A DNA stretch of 64,000 nt from Comamonadaceae bacterium (GCA_947478725.1 CANJWZ010000019.1:1-64000), one strand, 5' to 3'; counted from the first letter of the stretch, positions 9,759-19,371 are shown. The notes: a model not told the origin generated them from the letters alone. Numbers and translations: made by a program.

Positions 9759-10940
9759 ATGATCCCCAACACCCAGCATCTGGCATTGCCGTTTTTTGAC
9801 GATGTGCATCGCGCGCTTGGCGCCGGCCTCGTTCACTGGGCAGCCGCGCAGCAGGTCGATGAAACCGACGACCGTGCGGCATGCCGTGAGTGGGTGCAGC
9901 GCCTGGGCGACGCTGGCTGGCTGCGCTACTGTGTGCCTGCCGGTATGAATGGCGCGTTGGGCGGTGCCTTGCCCAAGCTGGATTCGCGTGCGCTGGTCAT
10001 CCTGCGGGAAACCCTGGCCTTTCATTCGCCACTGGCTGACTTTGCCTTTGCCATGCAGGGCCTGGGCAGCGGCGCGATCACGCTGGCGGGCACGCCCGCA
10101 CAGCAGGCCGCCTATTTGCCGCAGGTGGCCAGCGGCAAAAAGATTGCTGCTTTTGCATTGAGCGAAGCCGAGGCAGGGTCTGATGCAGGCGCCATGACGA
10201 CCAGCGCTGTACCCGCCCACAGCGACTGGGTCATCAATGGCAGCAAGACCTGGATCAGCAACGGCGGCATCGCCGATTTTTATGTGACCTTTGTGAAGAC
10301 CGATGCTGACGCGGGAACGCGCGGCATCACACCTTTCATCGTGGATGCCACCACGCCTGGGCTGGACGCCAGCGAACACATCGCAGTGATGGCGCCACAC
10401 CCGCTGGCCACGCTGGCTTTCAGCAACTGCGTTGTGCCTGCAGCCAGCCAACTGGGGACGCTGAACGAGGGCTTCAAACTGGCCATGCAAACACTGGATA
10501 TTTTTCGCGCGTCTGTGGCGGCGGCCGCACTGGGCATGGCACGGCGGGCCTTGGCTGAGGCGGTGAGCTATTCAAAACAGCGCAGCATGTTTGGCGGCAA
10601 ACTGGCCGACTTTCAGCTCACCCAGGCCAAGCTGGGCGAAATGGCGGCGCTGGTGGATGCCGCAGCGCTGCTGACTTACCGCGCTGCCTGGCTGCGTGAC
10701 GAGGGCGAGCGCACAGGCCAGGTCACTCGCGTCACGGCTGAAGCTGCGATGGCAAAGATGACCGCGACAGAAAACGCCCAGCGGGTGATTGACATGGCAC
10801 TGCAATTGCACGGCGGTCTGGGTGTCAAGGTGGGCACCAAGGTCGAGAGCCTGTACCGGGACATTCGATCGCTGCGCATTTACGAGGGCGCCACCGAAGT
10901 GCAGCAGCTGATCATTGGCAAGGCCCTGATCAAGGCCTGA
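9759..10940 (+). CDS. Acyl-CoA dehydrogenase (aminobenzoate operon)
   Basis: A 393-residue FAD-dependent dehydrogenase. FAD/substrate-binding segments [16 protein letters not shown] and [14 protein letters not shown] lie at residues about 125-165, and [18 protein letters not shown] marks the C-terminal helical domain. [11 protein letters not shown] near the end carries the Glu used as catalytic base in medium-chain type enzymes. ATG at 9759 is chosen because AGGAG lies 8 bp upstream; an ATG at 9753 is too close to it. It lies 12 bp after the hydratase. Expected to oxidise a saturated alicyclic acyl-CoA intermediate. Confidence 0.88.
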   Translation: MIPNTQHLALPFFDDVHRALGAGLVHWAAAQQVDETDDRAACREWVQRLGDAGWLRYCVPAGMNGALGGALPKLDSRALVILRETLAFHSPLADFAFAMQGLGSGAITLAGTPAQQAAYLPQVASGKKIAAFALSEAEAGSDAGAMTTSAVPAHSDWVINGSKTWISNGGIADFYVTFVKTDADAGTRGITPFIVDATTPGLDASEHIAVMAPHPLATLAFSNCVVPAASQLGTLNEGFKLAMQTLDIFRASVAAAALGMARRALAEAVSYSKQRSMFGGKLADFQLTQAKLGEMAALVDAAALLTYRAAWLRDEGERTGQVTRVTAEAAMAKMTATENAQRVIDMALQLHGGLGVKVGTKVESLYRDIRSLRIYEGATEVQQLIIGKALIKA

Positions 10941-10954
10941 TGGAAGGTCACATC

Positions 10955-12610
10955 ATGAGCGACACCATGACGCAGTACCGCTCGGCGCAAACTGACCAGT
11001 TTGTTCACGATCGCTTGCCGCAGCTAGGGCAGCGTGCGCAAATGCGCTACGACTTGCCAGAGCTGCGCATTGCAGATCAGGCCAATCTGGTGGATGTGTT
11101 GCTGGCCCAAGTTGAAGCCCGAGGCTTGATGGGCAAGGCGTTTTTACGTTCCGATCAAATCACACTGAGCTATGCCGATGCGAGTCAGCGCATCAACCGG
11201 ATTGCGCAGGTATTGACCGAAGACCATGGCCTGCTGCCTGGCAACCGCGTGCTGCTGCGTGGCGGCAACTCCATCGGCATGGCACTGGCCTGGCTGGCTG
11301 TGGTCAAGGCCGGCTTGATAGCGGTGGCCACCATGCCACTGCTTCGCGCCAAAGAGCTGGGTGAGGTGATTGAAAAAGCGCACATCCACTTCGCGTTGTG
11401 TGATGCCGCATTGCTGGATGAATTGAACATCGCCAAGTCGCAGTCAGCCACCCTGACAACCATCGTGCCGTTCAACCTGATGAACGAGCCCGGATCGCTG
11501 GCCGTGCTGTCATCGCAAAAAGATGGGAACTTCCAGCCGTGTTTAACAGCCGCAGACGATGTGGCGTTGATGGCGTTCACATCGGGCACCACCGGCAAAC
11601 CCAAGGCTGTGGTGCACACCCACCGCGACGTGCTGGCGGCGTGCGGCGCCTGGCCACTGCATATTCTTCAGGCCACGCCTGACGACATCGTGATGGGTTC
11701 ACCACCGCTGGCTTTTACCTTCGGGCTCGGCGGCCTGCTGCTGTTTCCATTCGCCGCAGGTGCCTCCATTTATTTCCCATCCGCCGCATACACACCAGAA
11801 TCTATGGTCAAGTTGATCCATGAAACCGGCGCCACGATTGTCTACACCGCGCCGACTTTTTACCGGCAGATGGCGGTGTTTGCCAAACAACTACGCATGC
11901 CAACCCTTCGCATTTGCGTGAGCGCCGGCGAAGCTTTGCCTGACGCGACGCGCCAGCTCTGGAAGGAAGCCACTGGCATCGAGCTGATAGACGGTATTGG
12001 CGCCACCGAAATGTTTCATATTTTTATTTCCTGCAAGCCGGCTGATGTGCGGCGCGGGGCCATCGGAAAAGTCGTACCCGGCTACACCGCCAAAGTGGTG
12101 AACGATGAAGGCGTTGAAGTACCGCTGGGCAGCATCGGCAAACTGGCCGTCGTGGGGCCAACAGGCTGCAAATACCTGGACGATGCCCGGCAAGCGAAGT
12201 ATGTCAAGAACGGCTGGAACTACCCTGGCGATGCCTTCACGCAGGACGCGGACGGCTACTTTTTTTACCAGGCGCGAGATGACGACATGATCATCACGTC
12301 GGGCTACAACGTTGGCGGCCCGGAGGTTGAGGATGCCCTGATGCTGCACCCGGCAGTGGCCGAATGCGGTGTGGTTGGACTGCCAGACGATGAACGCGGC
12401 ATGATTGTGAAAGCTTTTGTGGTGCTCAAGCCTGGTGTTGACGCGAACAACGCCTGCGTGAAGCTGCTACAAGACCACGTCAAAGCGACGCTCGCACCCT
12501 TCAAATACCCGCGCCAGATTGATTTTGTGGACAAACTGCCGCGAACCGAGACTGGCAAATTGCAGCGCTTTCGTCTGCGTACCGAACAACAGGCCAGCAA
12601 CAAACTATGA
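10955..12610 (+). CDS. 2-aminobenzoate-CoA ligase (AMP-forming)
   Basis: A 551-residue ANL-family ligase. The P-loop AFTSGTTGKPKAVVHTHRD (about residue 205), the motif GIGATEMFHIF, YPGDAFTQDADGYFFYQARDDDMI and the C-terminal catalytic lysine in LPRTETGKLQRF are all present. The ATEMFHIF segment and overall form are those of benzoate/2-aminobenzoate-CoA ligases. Start ATG at 10955 follows GGAAGG by 7 bp; the in-frame ATG at 10940 overlaps the previous stop. Catalyses 2-aminobenzoate + ATP + CoA to the thioester, the entry step of this operon. Substrate is inferred from the flanking genes. Confidence 0.85.
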   Translation: MSDTMTQYRSAQTDQFVHDRLPQLGQRAQMRYDLPELRIADQANLVDVLLAQVEARGLMGKAFLRSDQITLSYADASQRINRIAQVLTEDHGLLPGNRVLLRGGNSIGMALAWLAVVKAGLIAVATMPLLRAKELGEVIEKAHIHFALCDAALLDELNIAKSQSATLTTIVPFNLMNEPGSLAVLSSQKDGNFQPCLTAADDVALMAFTSGTTGKPKAVVHTHRDVLAACGAWPLHILQATPDDIVMGSPPLAFTFGLGGLLLFPFAAGASIYFPSAAYTPESMVKLIHETGATIVYTAPTFYRQMAVFAKQLRMPTLRICVSAGEALPDATRQLWKEATGIELIDGIGATEMFHIFISCKPADVRRGAIGKVVPGYTAKVVNDEGVEVPLGSIGKLAVVGPTGCKYLDDARQAKYVKNGWNYPGDAFTQDADGYFFYQARDDDMIITSGYNVGGPEVEDALMLHPAVAECGVVGLPDDERGMIVKAFVVLKPGVDANNACVKLLQDHVKATLAPFKYPRQIDFVDKLPRTETGKLQRFRLRTEQQASNKL

Positions 12611-12999
12611 AAAAACTCCAACCTCCTGGCTGGGCAGAACCCAAAGGCTATGCCAACGGCATCATGGCGCGCGGCGCGCTGATTTTTGTCGGCGGGCAGG
12701 TTGGCTGGAACGCCGCCCAGCAGTTTGAAAGCGATGACTTCATTGTGCAAACGAAGCAGGCTCTGATCAACATCGCTGCGGTGCTTCAAGCGGGTGGCGC
12801 TGGCCCGGAGCACATGGTGCGCATGACCTGGTACGTGACAGACCGGCTTGAATACACCGCCCGCCTGAAAGAACTGGGTGCGGCCTACCGTGAGGTGATG
12901 GGTAGAAACTTCCCAGCCATGACCTGCGTGGAAGTCTCAGGCCTGGTAGAGGACCGGGCGCGAATTGAGATTGAAGTGACAGCAGTCTTACCAGACTGA
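12607..12999 (+). CDS. RidA-family enamine/imine deaminase
   Basis: A 130-residue protein of normal RidA length. GALIFVGGQVGWN is the trimer-interface strand, and DRARIEIEVTAVLP near the end holds the Arg and Glu expected in the active cleft. RidA proteins hydrolyse enamines or imines to carbonyl plus ammonia. It is the last gene of the aminobenzoate operon, overlapping the ligase stop by ATGA. The monooxygenase/reductase product in this pathway is an enamine CoA ester, so a direct metabolic role, ammonia release, is likely here rather than general housekeeping. Confidence 0.9.
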   Translation: MKKLQPPGWAEPKGYANGIMARGALIFVGGQVGWNAAQQFESDDFIVQTKQALINIAAVLQAGGAGPEHMVRMTWYVTDRLEYTARLKELGAAYREVMGRNFPAMTCVEVSGLVEDRARIEIEVTAVLPD

Positions 13000-13272
13000 C
13001 TGTTATCAGCTGTGGTCAAACCAGCCTGTGTACACCACGGAGCCCGTTGCACATCATGCTTGGGTATTCAACGCTCAATGGGTTAACCATCTGTGCGTGA
13101 TCTTGGGTAAATCCCAACATTGAAACTCAGAAAAAACGAAAAAAGCGATCGTTGATGGACTTCAGCTAGCGCCGCTGTTAACCTGTTTTTCTTCACTTGC
13201 CCATCTCGGTTCAGTCGGGATTGCAGGTTCTGATCAACACACGTTTTGAAACGCAGAATAAGCAAAAACAGT

Positions 13273-15339
13273 ATGCAGACCTCTTTGGCGATAACAAAGT
13301 CCTGGCGACAAACCGTGATTCTGCTGGTGGCAGGTTTTCTGGCGGTACTCTGGGCGGCCGTGGTTTGGAACTACCAGCGCAGCGAAAACGCTCGGCTCAA
13401 CGATAGCCACCAAGAAACCGCCTTTCTGGCCTTGCTCTATGCCAAGCACGCGGCGGCCAAGTTCGGCGAAATTGACTATGCGATGCACGACCTGCGCAAA
13501 ACCTGGCTAACACGTCCACTTGAAATGGAGGCTGACACCAAAGAATGGGGAGACTCCTTGGGGGCGGCGGTGCTCCAAATAGCCATCATCAATGCCGACG
13601 GATCCTTGGCTTACAGCACACTTGGAATGGGCGATAAACCGGTGAATCTGACAGACCGGGAGCACTTCAAGGTTCATTTGGCAACTTCTGCGGACAAACT
13701 GTTTGTCAGTCGCCCTGTCAATGGGCAGGTGTCTGGAAAGTGGTCGATCGAGATGACCCGCCCCATTTTTAACAAAGAAAAGTTTGCCGGTGTGATCGTG
13801 GTGTCGGTAGACCCCCAATATTTTGCCGATTTCTACCAAGAGGGAAATCTGCAAAAAGGGGGCAGGGCCACCATCGTGCGCGACACGGGGGAGCGCATGG
13901 TCATGACCCGCGGGTTAGAGCAATACATCGGCACGCGCCTTGACGTATCGAGCTTTACCGCCCGCGGCCGGCCCGACCCCGTCGCGCCCGCCCCCGGCGC
14001 TCCGCTGCATGGCAGTTTTCGTGCTTTTTCCCAATTAGATGGCCTTGATTATCTTTACAGCTATGTTCGCTTGCCAGCCTACGGACTGACTGCGGCCATC
14101 GGCTACAGCGTGGTAGAAACGCTTGCCCCCGTGCGCAGCGATCATCGGAGGACGTTGATCGCAGCCAGCTTTGTGACGCTGCTCGTGCTGCTTCTGGCAT
14201 TGCAGTTTCTGCGCGCACTGAAAAACCAAGAAGCCGCGCAAGAGGCACTGCTCCAAAGCCAGCTTCGCCTGCAAGCCAGAGATACACTTTTAGAAGAACT
14301 CTCTGAAAATGTGCCAGGCTGCATCTACCAGTACCAATGGTTTCCTGATGGGCGTACAAGCTATCCGTTTGTCAGCAAGGGCGTTGAAGCCGTTCTGAAC
14401 TTGGCGCAGACAGAGGTGTACGACAAGCCCGGCTTGGTTTTTGCCCGTGTGCATCCGGAAGATCGCGAGGCGATGGCGGCGTCCATTGCCGAATCAGCAC
14501 GTACGCTAAAGCCTTGGAAACTGGAATTCCGGGTTAAACAGGAGCAAGAGCTCCGCTGGGTGGCGGGCCTCTCGCAACCTAAAAAACTCGACGACGGCAC
14601 CATCGTCTGGAACGGATTCGCGACCGATATCACCACCAGCAAAGAAACCACCATTGCTTTGCAAAGGGCCAACGAGGAGCTCCAAACGTTCTCGTATTCG
14701 GTCTCGCATGACCTGCGCACGCCGCTCAGCACCATTGGCGGCTTTAGCGCGCTGCTGGCCAAAAAGCTGACGGGCGACGACAACGAAAAAGCGCGGCACT
14801 ACCTGTCGCGCATTCAGCTTGCCGTGACGCAGATGGATCGCCTGATTGTCGACTTGCTGAAGCTGGCCCAAGTCTCGCGATCGACCCTGAAGCTTGAGCT
14901 GGTCGACTTGTCGGCCCTGGCCAGCAACGTTGCAAATAACCTGCAGGTGCGCCAGCCTGAACGACAGGTGGCGCTGCACATTGAAAGGGGCATGAAGATC
15001 CGCGGCGATTCGGGCCTGCTCCGGGCCGTACTGGAAAACCTGCTGGACAACGCCTGGAAGTACAGCGCAAAGCAAGCAGAGGCCGACATTCACGTCGGCC
15101 AACAAGTCGATGCAGCAGGAACCCAGGTATTTTTCGTTCGCGATAACGGGGTCGGATTTGACATGGCCTATTCGGGCAAGCTTTTCCAGGCATTCGAACG
15201 CTTGCACACGCCGGCCGAATTTGCTGGGAACGGCGTTGGGCTGGCCACGGTGAACCGCATCATCGAGCGGCACGGTGGCCGTGTCTGGGCCGAGTCAGCG
15301 CCCGGCCAGGGAGCGACTTTCTTTTTTACGCTGAGTTAG
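13273..15339 (+). CDS. Membrane sensor histidine kinase with Cache-like periplasmic domain and PAS
   Basis: A 688-residue protein. One membrane segment lies at about 13-33, a periplasmic PDC/Cache-like domain at about 45-270 (LTDREHFKVHLA is typical), and a second membrane segment at about 290-312. A PAS domain (about 335-440) with a PAC end (VWNGFATDIT) precedes the HisKA box VSHDLRTPLSTIGG and HATPase motifs (ENLLDNAWKYS, DNGVGFD, GVGLATV). The ATG at 13273 precedes the first membrane segment; the TTG at 13246 is an alternative. The C-terminal region resembles phytochrome-associated kinases. No response regulator is adjacent, so it is an orphan and its signal is unknown. Confidence 0.9.
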   Translation: MQTSLAITKSWRQTVILLVAGFLAVLWAAVVWNYQRSENARLNDSHQETAFLALLYAKHAAAKFGEIDYAMHDLRKTWLTRPLEMEADTKEWGDSLGAAVLQIAIINADGSLAYSTLGMGDKPVNLTDREHFKVHLATSADKLFVSRPVNGQVSGKWSIEMTRPIFNKEKFAGVIVVSVDPQYFADFYQEGNLQKGGRATIVRDTGERMVMTRGLEQYIGTRLDVSSFTARGRPDPVAPAPGAPLHGSFRAFSQLDGLDYLYSYVRLPAYGLTAAIGYSVVETLAPVRSDHRRTLIAASFVTLLVLLLALQFLRALKNQEAAQEALLQSQLRLQARDTLLEELSENVPGCIYQYQWFPDGRTSYPFVSKGVEAVLNLAQTEVYDKPGLVFARVHPEDREAMAASIAESARTLKPWKLEFRVKQEQELRWVAGLSQPKKLDDGTIVWNGFATDITTSKETTIALQRANEELQTFSYSVSHDLRTPLSTIGGFSALLAKKLTGDDNEKARHYLSRIQLAVTQMDRLIVDLLKLAQVSRSTLKLELVDLSALASNVANNLQVRQPERQVALHIERGMKIRGDSGLLRAVLENLLDNAWKYSAKQAEADIHVGQQVDAAGTQVFFVRDNGVGFDMAYSGKLFQAFERLHTPAEFAGNGVGLATVNRIIERHGGRVWAESAPGQGATFFFTLS

Positions 15340-15534
15340 GGGTGAGTGCTTGCGCACTGAATAGCCCCGGGTTCGTGGAGGCCCGTTGGGTTAAGTCAGA
15401 CCGCCATCACGTCACGATCTGGGTATTGAATGGTCATCAAAATCGGCAGCCTGAAGCAGTTCAACGTCAGCACCAACACTGATTGAAAAGCCGTAGCGAT
15501 AACCAGCCTCAACACCAAGCGCTTGATTGACCGA

Positions 15535-16557
15535 CTATGAAGTCCCATTCACCATGACATTGAATCCAACATTCACCCGTTCTCTGGTTGTGTAACCCCC
15601 TTTAGATCGGGACACAATAACGCGCGCCGCCTCAAGTCCGATGCGATGGCGCGGTATGTCAAGACAGGTTAGGTGCGGTGTCAACTGGCTGCTGATGTCG
15701 TAGTCATCAAAGCTTGCCAGGGCAACACCCTCTGGTACCCGCAATCCTCGGCGCTGACATTCTAAAAGTGCACCAATGCCGAATACGTCGCCCGCAAAGA
15801 AAATGGCATCAACGCCTACCGTCTTGTCCATCAGAATCTCAATTCCGCGTACGCCCCCAGCGAATCCCGGACTACACTCAAGAATTAGCTCTTTCCTCGG
15901 CGCAATTCGCGAAGCTTTTAAAGCCTCAAGATAACCATCACGGCGCTGTAACGCACGCCGATTGCTATCAAAGGGGACACTTACAAAACCAATTCGTCGG
16001 TAACCCCTCTCAATTAAATACATGGTTAAAGCTTTTGCAGCCAACTTGTTCGAGTAGCTCACAACAGAGTCAATGGGCCGCAACACAAAGTCCCCTATCT
16101 CAACGACCGGTACCCGTGACAGCTTGAGCATGCGGTTGGTCTTTGCGGTGTGCGTTGTTTCATGCAATACGAATCCAGCTGGACGCTGCTCCATGAACGA
16201 TTCCACCAGATCCTGTTCGATGCTCATTGAATAACGGTTGTCCCCCAGCATAAGGTTGAGTCCATGGCCAAGGAGGCCATCGCTAAGTCCCTGAATCGTT
16301 CGGGAAAATAGCGAATTATGAAGACTTGGCAAGATGACTGCGACGATGTTGCTGGTCGCCGAAAGACGCAAACGTCCGGCAAGTGCGTTGGGGATGTAGC
16401 CGATCTCCTCGACGGCTTTCGATATCTTGTCTCGCGTGTTGATTGACACTCTGGCAGGATCCCTGAGCGCACGCGAGACAGTCATGGCCGACACCCCAGC
16501 ACGCGTTGCGACCTGCGAAATAGTCGCATGCGTTATTTGCGATGGGATTTTTTCCAA
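15535..16557 (-). CDS. LacI-family transcriptional regulator
   Basis: A 340-residue repressor. The N-terminal HTH (ATISQVATRAGVSAMTVSRA) is followed by the hinge helix region GYIPNALAGRLR and a periplasmic-binding-protein-like ligand domain ending with a region containing VALASFDDYD. The start is taken as the TTG at 16557, because AAGGAG lies 7 bp upstream and the HTH then begins near residue 10; the longer frame to 16623 adds 22 residues without an SD site. It is transcribed away from the leuC-like gene, and a perfect operator-like palindrome lies between them. It probably represses the 16770-20398 operon. Confidence 0.9.
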   Translation of the reverse strand: MEKIPSQITHATISQVATRAGVSAMTVSRALRDPARVSINTRDKISKAVEEIGYIPNALAGRLRLSATSNIVAVILPSLHNSLFSRTIQGLSDGLLGHGLNLMLGDNRYSMSIEQDLVESFMEQRPAGFVLHETTHTAKTNRMLKLSRVPVVEIGDFVLRPIDSVVSYSNKLAAKALTMYLIERGYRRIGFVSVPFDSNRRALQRRDGYLEALKASRIAPRKELILECSPGFAGGVRGIEILMDKTVGVDAIFFAGDVFGIGALLECQRRGLRVPEGVALASFDDYDISSQLTPHLTCLDIPRHRIGLEAARVIVSRSKGGYTTRERVNVGFNVMVNGTS

Positions 16558-16649
16558 TCGACACTCCTTCGTATTTCTAAAGACATCGATTTTGCCGCCG
16601 AACAACCCGGCTTGAGCCTTCAATTTAAATCAACTGATTTCATGATTCC

Positions 16650-16690
16650 TTGACTCGCACAAAAAAATGTCCCACAATGTTAACGTTAAC
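16650..16690 (+). promoter_or_regulatory. Promoter of the LeuCD-BKACE operon with LacI-type operator
   Basis: TTGACT (16650-16655) and CACAAT (16673-16678), 17 bp apart, form a plausible sigma-70 promoter. The perfect 12-bp palindrome GTTAACGTTAAC (16679-16690), with the central CG usual for LacI/GalR operators, starts immediately after the -10 and so covers the transcription start. The lacI-type gene begins 122 bp upstream on the other strand. Repression by occluding the start site is the simplest reading. Confidence 0.7.
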
Positions 16691-16769
16691 TTTCAAAGCT
16701 GTCGCATGCATCAATTTGTTTTGAAAGCCTTTGCACTTTAAGCACGCAATCACAAGCCAGGAGCACCGA

Positions 16770-18035
16770 ATGGTAGGAAGAACGATGGCAGAGAAGATGA
16801 TGGCCGCCGCATCCGGCCGGGAGCAGGTCCAAGTCGGCGATGTCGTGACGGCCAATGTAGATTTAGCGATGGCCAACGACATTACCGCACCGCTTGCGAT
16901 TCGGCAGATGAAAAGCGCGGGCGCGAACCGAGTATTCGACCCCTCGAAAATATGCATTGTTGCCGGCCGTCATGCACCGTTTCGTGACAGCCATTTCGCA
17001 AGTGAAGTCGCATTCGTCGAGCAGTTCTGCAATGAGCAAAAAATTGAGCGTTTCTTCGGATTCGGAGAGGGCATGGACCACGCGCTCATCCCCGAACTCG
17101 GGTACGTGAGTCCAGGAATGCTTATCTGTAATGCAGACTCACATGCCTGCACGATGGGCGCTTTTGGCGCATTGGCGGTGCCCATGGGCTCCACAGAGAT
17201 GGCCTATATCTTTGCCTTTGGCCAGACATGGCTTGTTGTCCCACCTTCAATCCAAGTCACTTACAACGGAGAGCTAAGTCGATACGTCACAAGTAAAGAT
17301 CTGATCCTCGCAACCCTAAAAGAACTGGGTGTGGATGGAGCGCGATACAAAGCTATAGAGTTTGTGGGCAAGGCACTTGCTTCGTTGAGTATGGATCAAC
17401 GAATGACGATCACCAACATGGCGATCGAAATGGGGGCAAAGACTGCCCTCATGGAACCGGACCAGGTGACAAGTGACTACTTGAGCGTGCGCGGTGCAAG
17501 TGCCGGTAAGGCATATCGGAGTGACAAAGATGCCATCTATGAGCGCAAAATTCAAATAGCAGCTGATACCCTTTCACCCATGGTCGCCAAACCACACTCG
17601 CCAGATGCAGTTGTTCCTGTCGAAGAACTTTCCGGTATCAAACTTACACAGATCGCTATCGGAACTTGCACAAACGGCCGCCTTGTGGATTTACAAGAGG
17701 CCGCAGAAGTGTTGAAGGGCAATAAAGTGGCCAAGGGGGTGCGACTGCTCGTCACCCCGGCAACAGACATTGTTTACAGAGCGGCAATGGCGTCCGGTGT
17801 TTTGAGTGTCCTCCAGGAGGCGGGCGCGACGATCAACCCGCCTGGATGTGGTCCTTGTGCTGGCATTCATATGGGCGTACTGGGGCCGAAGGATGTGTGC
17901 CTGGCTACGCACAATCGCAATTTCCGAGGAAGGATGGGGCACAAGGACTCGGCCGTCTATCTCTCCGGGCCCTATGTCGCGGCTGCATCCGCCTTAACTG
18001 GCGTCATTACGGACCCAAGAAAGGTGTTGGCATGA
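16770..18035 (+). CDS. Aconitase-family dehydratase large subunit (LeuC/HacA-like)
   Basis: A 421-residue protein of the isopropylmalate/homoaconitate/dimethylmalate dehydratase class, binding a [4Fe-4S] cluster through Cys in NADSHACTMGAF, GTCTNGR and PPGCGPCAG. DSHACTMGAFGALA is the conserved hydro-lyase signature. AGGAG lies 7 bp before the ATG at 16770. It overlaps the small-subunit gene by ATGA. Shorter than biosynthetic LeuC of Proteobacteria (about 465-470 residues) and closer to the archaeal/HACN type, which also serves catabolic hydroxyacid isomerisation. Substrate is probably a hydroxy di- or tricarboxylate; context argues against leucine synthesis because no leuB or leuA is near. 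Confidence 0.87.
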   Translation: MVGRTMAEKMMAAASGREQVQVGDVVTANVDLAMANDITAPLAIRQMKSAGANRVFDPSKICIVAGRHAPFRDSHFASEVAFVEQFCNEQKIERFFGFGEGMDHALIPELGYVSPGMLICNADSHACTMGAFGALAVPMGSTEMAYIFAFGQTWLVVPPSIQVTYNGELSRYVTSKDLILATLKELGVDGARYKAIEFVGKALASLSMDQRMTITNMAIEMGAKTALMEPDQVTSDYLSVRGASAGKAYRSDKDAIYERKIQIAADTLSPMVAKPHSPDAVVPVEELSGIKLTQIAIGTCTNGRLVDLQEAAEVLKGNKVAKGVRLLVTPATDIVYRAAMASGVLSVLQEAGATINPPGCGPCAGIHMGVLGPKDVCLATHNRNFRGRMGHKDSAVYLSGPYVAAASALTGVITDPRKVLA

Positions 18036-18541
18036 AATTCAAAGGCGGGATACATATATTTGGTGACCATATTGATACCGACGTCATTATTCCAGCGAAG
18101 TATCTGAATCAGTCTGATCCGAAGCAATTGGCAATGCGATGCTTCGAGCCGGTGGCAGAGAATTTTTATTCCCGTGTGTCGCCGGGGGACTTCCTGTTCG
18201 TCGGTGAAAATTTCGGGTGCGGCAGTTCACGTGAACACGCTCCAATTGCCATCAAGGCCATGGGAGTCTCGTGCATAGTCGCCAAAAGCTTTGCACGCAT
18301 CTTTTACCGTAGTGCGATAAATATCGGCCTGCCTGTAGTGACATGCCCCCATGCAGTTGCTGTAGCGCGCGAAGGGGAACAGGCTGAAGCAAACTTGGAA
18401 GAAGGCTGGTTAATCGTCAAAGAAGAACGCTATGCCGTGCCTGCTTATCCACAAGAAGTCCTGCAAATAATTCAGGCTGGCGGACTCGTCAACCATATGC
18501 AGCAAAGACTGCGCGCACAGGAAAAAGGAGTTCAATCGTGA
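18032..18541 (+). CDS. Aconitase-family dehydratase small subunit (LeuD-like)
   Basis: A 169-residue swivel-domain subunit that partners the protein encoded at 16770. GDHIDTDVIIPAKYL and FGCGSSREHAPIAIKAMG, the substrate-binding loop, are both conserved, and the length is normal for the archaeal-type small subunit. ATGA overlap upstream and GTGA overlap downstream indicate translational coupling. Codons such as ATA are frequent here compared with neighbouring operons. Confidence 0.88.
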   Translation: MKFKGGIHIFGDHIDTDVIIPAKYLNQSDPKQLAMRCFEPVAENFYSRVSPGDFLFVGENFGCGSSREHAPIAIKAMGVSCIVAKSFARIFYRSAINIGLPVVTCPHAVAVAREGEQAEANLEEGWLIVKEERYAVPAYPQEVLQIIQAGGLVNHMQQRLRAQEKGVQS

Positions 18542-19371
18542 AGCCTCTCATCATTTGTGCGGCCGTAACGGGCGGTGCCCCTCCGCGTTCTAAAACACCA
18601 TACCACCCCATCACTCCCCGAGAGGTTGCGGATGCCGCCATCGAATGCTGGCGCGCAGGTGCCGCGATAGTACACATTCACGCCAGGCGGGAAGACGGCA
18701 TTGCGACGTCAGAAGTCGCCGACTACAGACGCACGGTTGAACTCATCAAAGCATCTGGATGCGACGCCATTATCAATATAAGCGCCGGAGACAACGGAGG
18801 CAGAGCGTCTCACGCAGAAAGACTTGCGGCCGTTGAAGTAGATGTAGAAATGGTCTCCCTTGATGCTGGGTCGTTCAACATGGGCAATAGGCTCTACGAC
18901 AACTCTCCCCACTATCTGCGCGAAATGTCATCCCGCATGAAAGCCAAAAATATTGTTCCAGAGATCGAGGTGTTTGATCTTGGGCACATGCATATGGTTA
19001 ATAAATTGGACGAAGAGCAGTTATTGGCACGGCCAGCCTTTGTTCAATTTGTCTTTGGGTTACCAGGAGGACTGCCATTGGACCCTCGACTATTACCATT
19101 CCTGATAGAGCAGCTTCCGGCAAAAGCTGAGTGGGCGATATCCAGCCAAGCACCAGGTACAGAAAAATACCTACAGATGGCACTCCTGGCCTTCGCCCAG
19201 GGGGGGCACATCAGAACAGGTATGGAAGACATGGTCTATCTGCGCCCAGGCGAGTTGGCGACTACGAATGCCATGCTGGTGGAGCAATGGACTGCCACGG
19301 CGAAAATCTGGGGCCGGCCAGTAGCAACGCCTGAAACCGCCCGGCAAATGCTGGGCATCGCTTCTTTGTGA
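18538..19371 (+). CDS. Beta-keto acid cleavage enzyme (BKACE, DUF849)
   Basis: A 277-residue TIM-barrel protein. His46 and His48 (VHIHAR) and Glu230 occupy the zinc-ligand positions of 3-keto-5-aminohexanoate cleavage enzyme (Kce), and Arg226 and Asp231 of HIRTGMED fall at its catalytic positions, with the same numbering. BKACE enzymes condense a beta-keto acid with acetyl-CoA to give acetoacetate and a new acyl-CoA. GTG start with AAAGGAG 9 bp upstream, overlapping the previous stop. In this operon it should act on the beta-keto acid derived from the dehydratase product; specificity among BKACE members varies widely. Confidence 0.88.
   Translation: MKPLIICAAVTGGAPPRSKTPYHPITPREVADAAIECWRAGAAIVHIHARREDGIATSEVADYRRTVELIKASGCDAIINISAGDNGGRASHAERLAAVEVDVEMVSLDAGSFNMGNRLYDNSPHYLREMSSRMKAKNIVPEIEVFDLGHMHMVNKLDEEQLLARPAFVQFVFGLPGGLPLDPRLLPFLIEQLPAKAEWAISSQAPGTEKYLQMALLAFAQGGHIRTGMEDMVYLRPGELATTNAMLVEQWTATAKIWGRPVATPETARQMLGIASL

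Noticed and set aside
13000..13272. RNA gene or riboswitch upstream of the sensor kinase
   Set aside because: Only short, weak stems such as GGG/CCC around 13105-13120 are visible; nothing like a known RNA family.
15340..15534. Possible minus-strand protein tail after the LacI gene
   Set aside because: One frame reads a hydrophobic stretch ending IQYPDRDVMAV, but it has no start, no ribosome site and no family I can name.
16770..18541. Biosynthetic leuCD
   Set aside because: No leuA or leuB nearby, a LacI regulator divergent, BKACE and Bug genes co-transcribed, and a shorter large subunit than the usual proteobacterial LeuC.
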